Under the pieces are notes generated by a model. That model was given only the letters and a program-made list of their open reading frames with translations, did no database searches and was not told where the DNA came from. This document shows, piece after piece, positions 1 through 6,123 of a stretch of DNA of 8,845 bases. Every line of letters begins with the position of its first letter. Within the stretch, counting starts at the first letter, position 1. Made by a program: the position numbers and the translations under genes. The stretch is from Schaalia odontolytica (GTDB taxonomy: Bacteria; Actinomycetota; Actinomycetes; Actinomycetales; Actinomycetaceae). The DNA is taken from positions 1-8,845 of the forward strand of contig CATYYP010000060.1 of assembly GCA_958415245.1 (NCBI GenBank), given 5' to 3'.

Positions 1-133
1 ATTCGGCGATGAGGTCCGCTTGGGGGGTCATCGCGGTGCGAATCATCCAGTAGAAGGGGAAGACCGTACACAGGATGGCGACCCCGAGAATCAGCCAGGC
101 GACGATGCGTTGCGGGAGCGCTGTGCGATTCAT
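1..133 (-). CDS. Sugar ABC transporter permease, MalG-like (partial; N-terminal 44 residues)
   Basis: Only the N-terminus is present; the gene runs off the left edge. Reading the minus strand from the ATG at 133 gives a short basic head (MNRTALPQR), then a hydrophobic first membrane segment (about residues 10-29, IVAWLILGVAILCTVFPFYW), then the WMIRTAMTP turn. This start, a single helix followed by an aromatic/Trp-Met pair and a soluble segment, is usual for MalG-type (CUT1) permeases. Start choice: an AAGGAG ribosome binding site (minus strand of 140-145) lies 6 nt upstream and overlaps the stop codon of the preceding permease gene. The two genes are therefore in one transcript with a 10-nt gap and probably coupled translation. 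The protein should pair with the MalF-like subunit to form the membrane channel. The substrate cannot be read from this fragment. Confidence 0.85.
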   Translation of the reverse strand, partial: MNRTALPQRIVAWLILGVAILCTVFPFYWMIRTAMTPQADLIAE

Positions 134-143
134 GATGAGCTCC

Positions 144-1151
144 TTATGCCAGGTCAGAGGATCCGGCGCGCATGAGGCGCAGCTGGATCGCGGTGAAGAT
201 GGCGAGTACGACCACCAGCAGCATGGCGACGGCGGACGCGTAGCCCATCTTCAGGAAGGTGAAGCCCTGCTGGTAGATGTAGTAGTAGATGACTCGGACG
301 GCGGGGATCGGGTGCCCGGCGTATCCGATTTGGACGGTGTCGAAGATCTGGAAGCTTCCGATCAGGCCCATGACGAGGACGAGGACGAGGACCGGGCGCA
401 GCAGGGGAAGCGTGATGCTGAAGAACATGCGCCCCTCGCCCGCGCCGTCCAGGGCGGCACTCTCGTAGAGTTCGCCGGGAATTTGGAGCATGCCCGCGTA
501 CAAGAGCAGGGCGGTGTACCCGGTGTAGGCCCAGATGTTGATACCCGCGACGATCGGCATGGCGGCGTGGGCGTTGTAGAAGGTCACCCCGTCGATGCCG
601 ACATAGCTGAGCAGGCGGGTCACGTAGCCGATGTTGGAGTCGAGGAGCCAGCCCCAGATGAGGGCGATCGCGACGTTGGGCACCAGCCAGGGAAGCAGGA
701 GCAGGGAGCGCACCCACGTGGAACGGGCGAATCGCTGCATGAGAGCGGCGAGGAGGAGGCCCAGGAACGTCTGCCCGATGATGTTGTAGAGGGCGTAGGC
801 GATGGTCACCGCGAAGGCGTTCCAGACTTCCTTGTCCCCGATTGCTTTCGCGTAGTTATCGAGGCCGACGTAGTGGGCGTCTCCGATCAGGTTGAAGTCG
901 GTGAAGGAGTACCACAGGCCGCGCAGGGCCGGGTAGACGTAGAAGACGAAGAAGCCGACGAAGGTAGGAATGAGGAAGATGGCGGCGGCGACTCGGTCGT
1001 CGCGCACACGCTTTTTCCCCGCTCCCGCGGTCTCGCCAGAACGCGAGATGGCGGCACCCGTACCCTTGCGGGCCGAGGCCTTGGAACCGCTTGCGGCTCC
1101 AGCTAGGTAGGGGGCAGCTCCGCCCCCTTTTGTAAGTGTTGTACTCGTCAT
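144..1151 (-). CDS. Sugar ABC transporter permease, MalF-like (CUT1 family)
   Basis: This is a 335-residue inner subunit of a carbohydrate ABC importer. The first membrane helix is at about residues 54-73 (after RVRDDR), followed by the family-typical YPALRGLWYSFTDF stretch. Further helices lie at about 112-138, 148-170, 198-222, 252-276 and 304-325. The cytoplasmic EAA loop that contacts the ATPase is clear at about 230-251 (ESAALDGAGEG...ITLPLLRP). Start choice: a longer frame begins at a GTG at 1160, but that codon lies within the ribosome binding site. GGAGG followed by 8 nt precedes the ATG at 1151, so the ATG is preferred. Residues 1-52 are a Gly/Ala/Ser-rich basic extension, longer than most MalF-like permeases of this class carry. 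The MalG-like gene follows immediately. No solute-binding protein or ATPase gene is in the window; CUT1 systems often share an MsiK-type ATPase encoded elsewhere. Confidence 0.93.
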   Translation of the reverse strand: MTSTTLTKGGGAAPYLAGAASGSKASARKGTGAAISRSGETAGAGKKRVRDDRVAAAIFLIPTFVGFFVFYVYPALRGLWYSFTDFNLIGDAHYVGLDNYAKAIGDKEVWNAFAVTIAYALYNIIGQTFLGLLLAALMQRFARSTWVRSLLLLPWLVPNVAIALIWGWLLDSNIGYVTRLLSYVGIDGVTFYNAHAAMPIVAGINIWAYTGYTALLLYAGMLQIPGELYESAALDGAGEGRMFFSITLPLLRPVLVLVLVMGLIGSFQIFDTVQIGYAGHPIPAVRVIYYYIYQQGFTFLKMGYASAVAMLLVVVLAIFTAIQLRLMRAGSSDLA

Positions 1152-1180
1152 CGAGAACACCTCCAGTGATGCGACACGTA

Positions 1181-1211
1181 ATTATAAAACAGCTCTAACA
1201 AACTTTGTCAA
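1181..1211 (-). promoter_or_regulatory. Promoter for the ABC permease genes
   Basis: On the minus strand a perfect -35 box TTGACA (1211-1206) is followed after 19 nt by a perfect -10 box TATAAT (1186-1181). The region is strikingly AT-rich against the surrounding GC-rich DNA. The 19-nt spacer is longer than the optimal 17, so the promoter may need, or be tuned by, an effector. Its -35 box lies in the left arm of the palindrome at 1201-1227, so a protein bound there would block RNA polymerase. The box sequences are read directly; activity is inferred. Confidence 0.7.
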
Positions 1212-1227
1212 GACCGTTGACAAAGTT
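1201..1227. promoter_or_regulatory. Perfect 11-bp inverted repeat, probable operator for the divergent genes
   Basis: AACTTTGTCAA (1201-1211) and TTGACAAAGTT (1217-1227) are exact reverse complements separated by GACCG, a 27-bp dyad with no mismatch. It lies between the divergent permease and DUF4832 genes and covers the -35 box of the minus-strand promoter. The length and symmetry fit a dimeric winged-helix regulator. The ROK regulator at 3084-4241 is the nearest candidate by position, but LacI- or GntR-type regulators encoded elsewhere cannot be excluded. No U-run follows, so it does not look like a terminator. Confidence 0.72.
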
Positions 1228-1240
1228 GCTGCTCACATGC

Positions 1241-1276
1241 TTCACTGTGTGTACTGCGACACTTTAATGTGTCGCA
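1241..1276 (+). promoter_or_regulatory. Likely plus-strand promoter with an 8-bp dyad over its -10 box
   Basis: The best -10-like element upstream of the surface-protein gene is TTTAAT (1263-1268), with a weak -35-like TTCACT (1241-1246) 16 nt before it. The -10 is exactly flanked by TGCGACAC (1255-1262) and its reverse complement GTGTCGCA (1269-1276), a perfect 8-bp dyad with a 6-nt centre. The same octamer TGCGACAC also occurs at 1170-1177, just downstream of the -10 box of the opposing promoter. This could be a second operator or a hairpin at the 5' end of the transcript. The promoter call is weak; the dyad itself is certain. Confidence 0.45.
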
Positions 1277-1304
1277 CGTCCCAGCACCGAAAGGAGTCTC
1301 AACG

Positions 1305-2987
1305 ATGAGACGTTTTCCCCGAATTGCCGTGGCCCTGGCGGCCACCGCAGGCCTGACATGCGCAGCACTGCCGGCCTCGGCGACGGAGAATGACACCGTC
1401 CAGTGGACGGCGCTCGAAGCGGCCGACGCTCCGATCATGAACCCCCTCAAGGGCTTCTTCCCCTTCGCACCGGAGGACGGCTCCGCACCCAAGGCCGTCG
1501 ACGGAGCACTCCCCTACACGATGGAGTGGGCATACTTTCCCGTCAACGCGGTCGTGACCGGGCGCGACACCTACGACTTCACGAAGGTTGACGCGCTCCT
1601 CGACGCCATCGCGTCGCGCGGCGACCAGTCGGCGATCCGCTTCTACCTCGACTACCCCACGCGCCCCACCGGCGTCCCCCAGTACCTCATCGACGCGGGC
1701 ATCGACAGGTCGCGGACCTACACGGTCTTCGACAACAACAACGTCTCCTTCTCCCCCGACTACAACGACCCCGCGGTCCAGGAGATGCTCCTGCACTTCG
1801 TGGACGCCCTGGGCAAGAAGTACGACGGCGATCCCCGCATCGGTTACATCACCGCGGGCCTCATCGGCTTCTGGGGAGAGGACCACACCTGGCCGATGAA
1901 CGGCGAGAAGAGCGCCGATAACCCCAAGGGCGAGAACTGGATGCCCTCGGACGAGTTCCGGGCCAAGCTCGTCGCAGCGTGGGACAAGGCCTTCGACAAG
2001 ACCTTCGTGCAGTACCGACTCCCCACGTCGGCGACGAAGGAACACCACATGGGCTACCACGACGACTCCTTCGCGTATTCCACGCTGGATAACGTCGACT
2101 GGCACTTCATGTCCCACATGAAGAACCAGAACGAAACGGATGCCTGGCGCAGTGCCCCCATCGGCGGCGAGGTCTACCCGCCGCTGCAGACGTGCATCTT
2201 CTCCCAGCCCCTCAACTGCGCGGGCGCCGAGGCAGAGCGAGCCCAGGGCCGCAACTTCGACATGATGGGCTCGATCAAGGCCACGCACGCCACCTGGCTC
2301 ATCAACGAGAAGGCATTCACGGTTGGATACCAGGGCGATGACATGAAGCGCGCCGAGGAAGCGAACGCCGCGATGGGTTACACCCTCCAGGCGACGAAGG
2401 CCGCGGCGTCCATCACCGGCAACGACGCCACCGTCTCCGTCGAGATCGCGAACACCGGCGTCGCGCCCTTCTACGCATCCTGGCCGATCGAGGTGTCCCT
2501 GGTTGACGGCGTCGGCTCCACGGTTGCGAGCCAAATCGTCGAATCCCCGCTGCCCTCGATCACTCCCGGGACCACCGGCACGGTCACGGCGCACGTCACC
2601 GTCCCCGCAGCCCGCGGCGGCGCTCGCGCGGTCGCCGATGATCTGACCGCAACGATCCGCGTCGTCAACCCGCTGCCGAACGGAGCTCCCGTCGTCTTCG
2701 CCAACAGCGGGATGAACACGATGCTGCCCGGCGCACTGACGCTGACGACCGTCCAGCGCATGGATGCGACCAACGCTCCCAGCCCCACGCCGCAGGACAC
2801 GGCCACTCCGAGCGATCCGGCCTCGTCTGCCACGCCAAGCGCCGCCCCCGTGGCCGCAAGCGCACCGCAGGCGACCCAGCCCTCCTCGCTGGCTCGCACC
2901 GGCACGAACGCTCTGGCTTCTCTCGTCTGCATCGCAGCGATGGCGGGAGCCGGAACGTTCCTCTACAGGCGCGCTCATAGGCGCTGA
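1305..2987 (+). CDS. Secreted, LARTG-sortase-anchored DUF4874/DUF4832 protein (putative glycan-active enzyme)
   Basis: This 560-residue surface protein has a signal peptide at 1-26 (MRRF head, hydrophobic core, ASA cleavage site before TEND). A (beta/alpha)-like catalytic-type region at about 45-200 carries NPLKGFFPF (46-54), MEWAYFP (73-79), RFYLDYPTRP (112-121) and GFWGEDHTWP (188-197). These match the glycosidase-like DUF4874/DUF4832 pattern, in which the WGE glutamate (E192 here) is a plausible catalytic residue. A DUF4832-type region follows, with PIGGEVYP (285-292) and a Cys297/Cys305 pair, then a beta-rich domain at about 365-480. A Pro/Thr/Ser/Ala-rich wall spanner (about 490-527), LARTG (529-533), a hydrophobic helix and the RRAHRR tail form a sortase signal. 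LAXTG-type signals are used by class E sortases of high-GC Gram-positives. Start: AAGGAG 8 nt before the ATG; the in-frame GTG at 1269 would bury the signal peptide. Enzymatic activity and substrate are unknown. It is divergent from the sugar permeases, which suggests it feeds them. Confidence 0.85.
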   Translation: MRRFPRIAVALAATAGLTCAALPASATENDTVQWTALEAADAPIMNPLKGFFPFAPEDGSAPKAVDGALPYTMEWAYFPVNAVVTGRDTYDFTKVDALLDAIASRGDQSAIRFYLDYPTRPTGVPQYLIDAGIDRSRTYTVFDNNNVSFSPDYNDPAVQEMLLHFVDALGKKYDGDPRIGYITAGLIGFWGEDHTWPMNGEKSADNPKGENWMPSDEFRAKLVAAWDKAFDKTFVQYRLPTSATKEHHMGYHDDSFAYSTLDNVDWHFMSHMKNQNETDAWRSAPIGGEVYPPLQTCIFSQPLNCAGAEAERAQGRNFDMMGSIKATHATWLINEKAFTVGYQGDDMKRAEEANAAMGYTLQATKAAASITGNDATVSVEIANTGVAPFYASWPIEVSLVDGVGSTVASQIVESPLPSITPGTTGTVTAHVTVPAARGGARAVADDLTATIRVVNPLPNGAPVVFANSGMNTMLPGALTLTTVQRMDATNAPSPTPQDTATPSDPASSATPSAAPVAASAPQATQPSSLARTGTNALASLVCIAAMAGAGTFLYRRAHRR

Positions 2988-2999
2988 CCTGCACACATG

Positions 3000-3046
3000 C
3001 CCCCGGGGTAGGTTCCAAACGGGCACAATAGGGCCTACCCTGGGGG
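3000..3046 (+). terminator. Imperfect 13-bp hairpin between the surface-protein gene and the ROK regulator
   Basis: The left arm CCCCCGGGGTAGG (3000-3012) pairs with CCTACCCTGGGGG (3034-3046). Twelve positions are Watson-Crick and one is a G-T pair, which is a G-U wobble in RNA of the plus strand. The loop is 21 nt and no clear U-run follows, so it would be a weak or attenuating terminator. It starts 12 nt after the surface-protein stop codon. It could equally be an operator for autoregulation of the ROK gene, whose own promoter would have to lie in this same 96-nt gap. I see no convincing -35/-10 pair here, so some read-through from upstream is plausible. Confidence 0.45.
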
Positions 3047-3083
3047 TGTTATCCCGTCGACATCTACGAGGTTAGGAGGCCCC

Positions 3084-4241
3084 ATGAGCGCTACCCACGG
3101 CCCAGACCGCATTCGCGAGCTGAATTCGCTCGCGATTCTCGCCTACCTGCGCACCGTCGACGAGGCCACCGTGAGCCAGATTGCTCAGGAGACCGGACTG
3201 TCGCGCACGTCGGTCGGGGCGACGATCGCGGACTGCGAGGAACTCGGCTGGGTGTCGTCGCTGCCGCCGGCCCCCTCGATCACCGGGCGTCCGGCCAAGC
3301 GCTACCGTTTCCAGTCCGAGGCCGGCGTCGTCGTCGGTCTCGACATCGGCGCGAACCACATTGACGTCCTGGCGACGAACCTCGTGGGGTCGTCCCTCGC
3401 GTCGTTGCGGGCCGACGTGTCTCCGGAGGCACCGGCTTCGGAGCGTCTGAGCACGGCCCTGGCCCTCCTCGAGGACGCGCTGAACGTGAAGGACGTCGTC
3501 CGCGAGCGCCTGACCGTCATTTCCGTTGCTCTGACTGGTCCCGTCGACGCCGAGGGGCGTTCCCCGTACGGCACTCCCCTGCCCGGGTGGGATTCGGTCA
3601 ACATCGCGAATGAGCTGCGCGAGCGCTACGGATGCGCCGTCCTCGTCGAAAACGACTGTAAGTGCGCCCTCGCGGCCGAGGCCTGGACCGGGCAGGCGCA
3701 GGACCTCTCCTCTGCCGCCTACATCATGGCGGGCGCGCGCATTGGCGCGTCTTTCATGATCGATGGGACGGTGTGCCGGGGAGCGGGCGGGGCGGCCGGC
3801 GAGGTCGGCGCCCTCAAGGCGCTGAAGTGGAGTTCGACCCCGGCTGTCTTCCTCACGCACTCGCGTCTGCCCGATGACATTCCGACGCATCGGGCCGCTC
3901 AGTGGGTGTGCGATCAGGCGCGCGAGGGGGATCGTGAAGCCCTCAAGATCGCGCGGTCGTTTGGTCGCAACCTCGCCGTCGGCGCGTCCGCGCTGGTCCT
4001 GACGGTCGATCCCGAGGCCCTCATCGTGGGCGGCGGCATTTCGGCATCCGCCGACGTGTGGATGGATGCTTTCACGCAGCGTCTGACGGAACTGGTCCTG
4101 CGTGTGCCGGACGTGCGTACCTCGGATCTGGGTTCTCGGGCCGTGGTCGTCGGTGCCGCTCGACGAGGCCTCGACCACGTCGAGACGCTCACGCTCGGGG
4201 ATACGCTGCGTTCCCCCCAGGCACTCTTTCAGGAGGCCTGA
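3084..4241 (+). CDS. ROK-family transcriptional regulator (winged HTH + ROK sugar-binding domain)
   Basis: This 385-residue protein starts with a winged helix-turn-helix at about 12-75. Helices SLAILAYLR and TVSQIAQETG lead to the recognition helix SRTSVGATIADCEELGW, and GRPAKRY (68-74) is the wing typical of ROK/NagC/XylR-type regulators. The ROK domain follows: VVGLDIGANHIDVL (83-96, phosphate-1 loop, with the usual GGT altered to GAN), LTGPVD (150-155) and VENDCKCALAAEAW (188-201, ROK family END motif kept). RGAGGAAGEVGALK (232-245) then replaces the usual GEIGH motif, and no CxCGxxGCxE zinc motif follows. Proteins of this type normally repress sugar-catabolism genes and are released by a sugar or sugar-phosphate. 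AGGAGG lies only 4 nt before the ATG, a tight spacing. It converges with the catabolic operon and sits beside the surface-protein gene, so it is the likely local regulator and the best candidate for the 1201-1227 palindrome. The target assignment is inference. Confidence 0.9.
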   Translation: MSATHGPDRIRELNSLAILAYLRTVDEATVSQIAQETGLSRTSVGATIADCEELGWVSSLPPAPSITGRPAKRYRFQSEAGVVVGLDIGANHIDVLATNLVGSSLASLRADVSPEAPASERLSTALALLEDALNVKDVVRERLTVISVALTGPVDAEGRSPYGTPLPGWDSVNIANELRERYGCAVLVENDCKCALAAEAWTGQAQDLSSAAYIMAGARIGASFMIDGTVCRGAGGAAGEVGALKALKWSSTPAVFLTHSRLPDDIPTHRAAQWVCDQAREGDREALKIARSFGRNLAVGASALVLTVDPEALIVGGGISASADVWMDAFTQRLTELVLRVPDVRTSDLGSRAVVVGAARRGLDHVETLTLGDTLRSPQALFQEA

Positions 4242-4254
4242 CAGAGCACGAGAA

Positions 4255-4284
4255 GGGGCGGGTGGCCTGATGGTCACCCGCCCC
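4255..4284. terminator. Bidirectional intrinsic-type terminator between convergent genes
   Basis: GGGGCGGGTGGCC (4255-4267) pairs with GGTCACCCGCCCC (4272-4284), a 13-bp stem with a TGAT loop. Every pair is Watson-Crick except one G-T (4265/4274). It fills the 55-nt gap between the ROK regulator stop (4241) and the aldolase stop (4297). Downstream tails are only moderately T-rich in either direction (CCTGTGTGTCCTTT on plus, TTCTCGTGCTCT on minus), which is common for high-GC actinobacterial terminators. It probably ends both transcripts. Confidence 0.85.
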
Positions 4285-4296
4285 CCTGTGTGTCCT

Positions 4297-5145
4297 TTAG
4301 GCGACTGCGCACCATCCGGCGTACAGCTCCATGAGGCGGCGGACTTCATCGCGGACGATTCCCGTTGCGGGACCGACGTACTTGCGCGGGTCGACCAGGC
4401 CCGGATCGTGCAGCAGGATGTCGCGGATGCGGCTGGTGAAGACGACGTTGAGGTGCGTGGAGACGTTGATCTTCGTCATTCCCGCGTTGATCGCGGCGAC
4501 CATACCCTCGTCGGGCACCCCGGAGGAGCCGTGCAGGACGAGGGGAACGGGGACGGCGCTCTTGATGGCGGCAATGAGGCCTGTGTCCAGGACCGCGTCG
4601 CGCGTGGCCATGGCGTGGGAGGATCCGACGGCGACGGCGAGCAGGTCGACGCCCGTGTCGGCGACGAATTGGGCGGCGTCCTCGGGCTTTGTGCGCGCCT
4701 TGGGGTCGTGGACGCCGTTCTTTCCGCCCACCTCCCCGAGTTCGGCTTCGACGCTCACCCCCGAGGCGTGAGCCATCTCGACCATCTTCGCGGTCGTGGC
4801 GCGGTTGACGTCGTCGGGCAGGACGGAGCCGTCGTACATGATCGATGTGAATCCCAGGTCGACGGCGGCGCGGCACAGGTCGGTCGATTCGGCGTGGTCC
4901 AGGTGGACGGAGACGGGGACGGTGGCCTCGGAGGCAAGCTCGATGAGCGCGCGGCCGATCGGTGCCAGGCGGCCTCCGTGGTACGCGACAGCGTTTTGCG
5001 AGAGCTGGAGGACCAGGGGCAGCTGCGCCTCCTGTGCCGCGTCGATGAACGCCTCGGCGTGGTCCAGCAGAACGACGTTGAAGGCGGCCAGACCCTGCCC
5101 TCGCTGCGCTGCGTCGCGGGCGAGAACTGCGGTATCTGCGAGCAT
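4297..5145 (-). CDS. Class II (zinc) tagatose/fructose-bisphosphate aldolase, GatY/KbaY-like
   Basis: This 282-residue cytoplasmic enzyme would split tagatose-1,6-bisphosphate (or fructose-1,6-bisphosphate) into glyceraldehyde-3-P and DHAP. Class II features are intact: AFNV near the start (21-24), SVHLDHAES (79-87, with catalytic D83 and zinc ligand H84), VEAELGEVGGKNG (132-144), GSSHAM (174-179, zinc ligand H177), VLHGSSG (203-209, zinc ligand H205) and NVST (227-230) for phosphate binding. The length is that of the GatY/KbaY/AgaY group rather than the longer Escherichia FbaA type. The exact sugar-bisphosphate preference cannot be read from motifs; the tagatose reading rests on the adjacent PfkB, SIS and ROK kinase genes. 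AGGAG lies 6 nt before the ATG. It is the last gene of the operon, 36 nt after the PfkB kinase, and is followed by the 4255-4284 terminator. Confidence 0.9.
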   Translation of the reverse strand: MLADTAVLARDAAQRGQGLAAFNVVLLDHAEAFIDAAQEAQLPLVLQLSQNAVAYHGGRLAPIGRALIELASEATVPVSVHLDHAESTDLCRAAVDLGFTSIMYDGSVLPDDVNRATTAKMVEMAHASGVSVEAELGEVGGKNGVHDPKARTKPEDAAQFVADTGVDLLAVAVGSSHAMATRDAVLDTGLIAAIKSAVPVPLVLHGSSGVPDEGMVAAINAGMTKINVSTHLNVVFTSRIRDILLHDPGLVDPRKYVGPATGIVRDEVRRLMELYAGWCAVA

Positions 5146-5181
5146 TGTTCGCTCCTTTCGTTGGTCTGAAAATGGTGGAGG

Positions 5182-6123
5182 TTAGTGGGTGGGCCGAGAC
5201 GCGAGGCGGACGGGCGACGCGGCTGAAAGGACACGGGAGCGCACGCTCATGTCGATCTCTCCCGCCGTTGGGCGCACTACTGCTGCCGTCGATGTCGCGA
5301 CCGCGTCAGCGAGCGCCATGACGCCGTTGATCTCGCTGAGCGATCCGTGCCCGTCGAGGTGCGTGGCGATCGCGGCTACCCCGGCGTCTCCGGCCCCCGT
5401 CGGGTTTCCGGTGATGGTCGGGTCGCTCGAGGCGTGCCACGCACCGTCGCTCGAATACAGGTCCATGCCGTCGGCGCCTCGGGAGACGAACACCCAGGAG
5501 GCCCCACGATCGAGGAGCATGCGCGCGCCTTCGTCGAGGCGTGAGCACCCGGTGGCGGCTCGTAGCTCGTGCTCGTTGGGCTTGAGGACATCCGCATACG
5601 AGGCGGCGTCGACGAGGGCAGTCCCGGAGGTGTCCAGGATGATGCGGGCACCCGAGGCCTTCGCGGCCTCGAAAATGGGGGTGATATCGCTGGCGCGACT
5701 GTCTCCCGGGAGCGACCCGCAGATCGCACAGACATCGCCGGGCGTGAGCACGGAGGCGAGAAACTCGGCGCAGCAGGACCACACCTCGCGGGGAGGGGCC
5801 TGCCCGGCCTCGTTGAAGATCGACACCTCTCCATCCACGAGGGCCACGGACCTGCGCGTGGGGACCGGGGAGGCTATCCAACGGGTCTGCACCCGAGGCG
5901 CGAGGCTCGCGAAGAGGTCGCGGACCCGTTCTCCGGTCGCCCCACCGAGGGGACCCGTGGCGCACACCGAGGCACCCAACTGGTCCGCCACTCGGGCGAC
6001 GTTGAGGCCTTTCCCGCCGGGGCTCTCCTGTATGTCAGTGACGCGCGTCGTGGATCCCCGTTCCCACCCGGGCACGCCCCAGGTGATGTCCAGCGCGGGG
6101 TTGGGCGTCACGGTGTAGATCAT
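5182..6123 (-). CDS. PfkB-family hexose-phosphate kinase (tagatose-6-P / 1-phosphofructokinase type)
   Basis: This 313-residue ATP-dependent sugar-phosphate kinase starts MIYTVTPNPALDITW, the hallmark of the LacC/FruK branch. The substrate-binding ESPGGKGLNVA stretch is at 33-43, the KPNEHEL nucleotide/phosphate region at 181-187, and the second PfkB signature NPTGAGDAGVAA at 240-251, with D246 as catalytic base. The motif is usually preceded by Asp-Thr/Ser-Val; here it is TGN-PTGAGD, a mild deviation. In the operon it is expected to turn tagatose-6-phosphate into tagatose-1,6-bisphosphate for the adjacent aldolase. Fructose-1-phosphate is a formal alternative, but there is no fructose PTS in the window. 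Its ATG overlaps the stop of the upstream ROK kinase in an ATGA, and GAGGAGGT sits 6 nt upstream, so translation is coupled and also has its own strong site. Confidence 0.9.
   Translation of the reverse strand: MIYTVTPNPALDITWGVPGWERGSTTRVTDIQESPGGKGLNVARVADQLGASVCATGPLGGATGERVRDLFASLAPRVQTRWIASPVPTRRSVALVDGEVSIFNEAGQAPPREVWSCCAEFLASVLTPGDVCAICGSLPGDSRASDITPIFEAAKASGARIILDTSGTALVDAASYADVLKPNEHELRAATGCSRLDEGARMLLDRGASWVFVSRGADGMDLYSSDGAWHASSDPTITGNPTGAGDAGVAAIATHLDGHGSLSEINGVMALADAVATSTAAVVRPTAGEIDMSVRSRVLSAASPVRLASRPTH

Noticed and set aside
75..1106. A 343-codon plus-strand frame across the MalF-like permease gene
   Set aside because: Low-complexity Glu/Asp/Gly/Val composition with no recognisable motifs; the minus strand encodes a clear permease with an EAA loop.
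1158..1160. GTG as the start of the MalF-like permease
   Set aside because: The GTG lies within the GGAGGTG ribosome binding site of the ATG at 1151, so it is unlikely to be used.
1217..1222. TTGACA on the plus strand as the -35 box of the surface-protein gene
   Set aside because: No acceptable -10 lies 16-19 nt downstream (CTTCAC/TTCACT there), and the nearest good -10-like element, TTTAAT, is 40 nt away. The hexamer is better explained as the palindrome's right arm.
1299..3026. A 575-codon open frame on the minus strand, antisense to the surface-protein gene
   Set aside because: Its translation is Arg/Val/Gly/Asp-rich with no domain, and it is the mirror of a convincing secreted protein with signal peptide and sortase signal. 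Long antisense frames are expected in high-GC coding DNA.
4102..5169. A 355-codon plus-strand frame running from the regulator end through the terminator into the aldolase gene
   Set aside because: It crosses a strong terminator hairpin and is antisense to an aldolase with all zinc ligands intact; composition is that of a shadow frame.
5189..6118. A 309-codon plus-strand frame opposite the PfkB kinase gene
   Set aside because: Ser/Arg/Pro-rich composition without motifs; the minus strand carries the GGKG and GAGD motifs of a real kinase.
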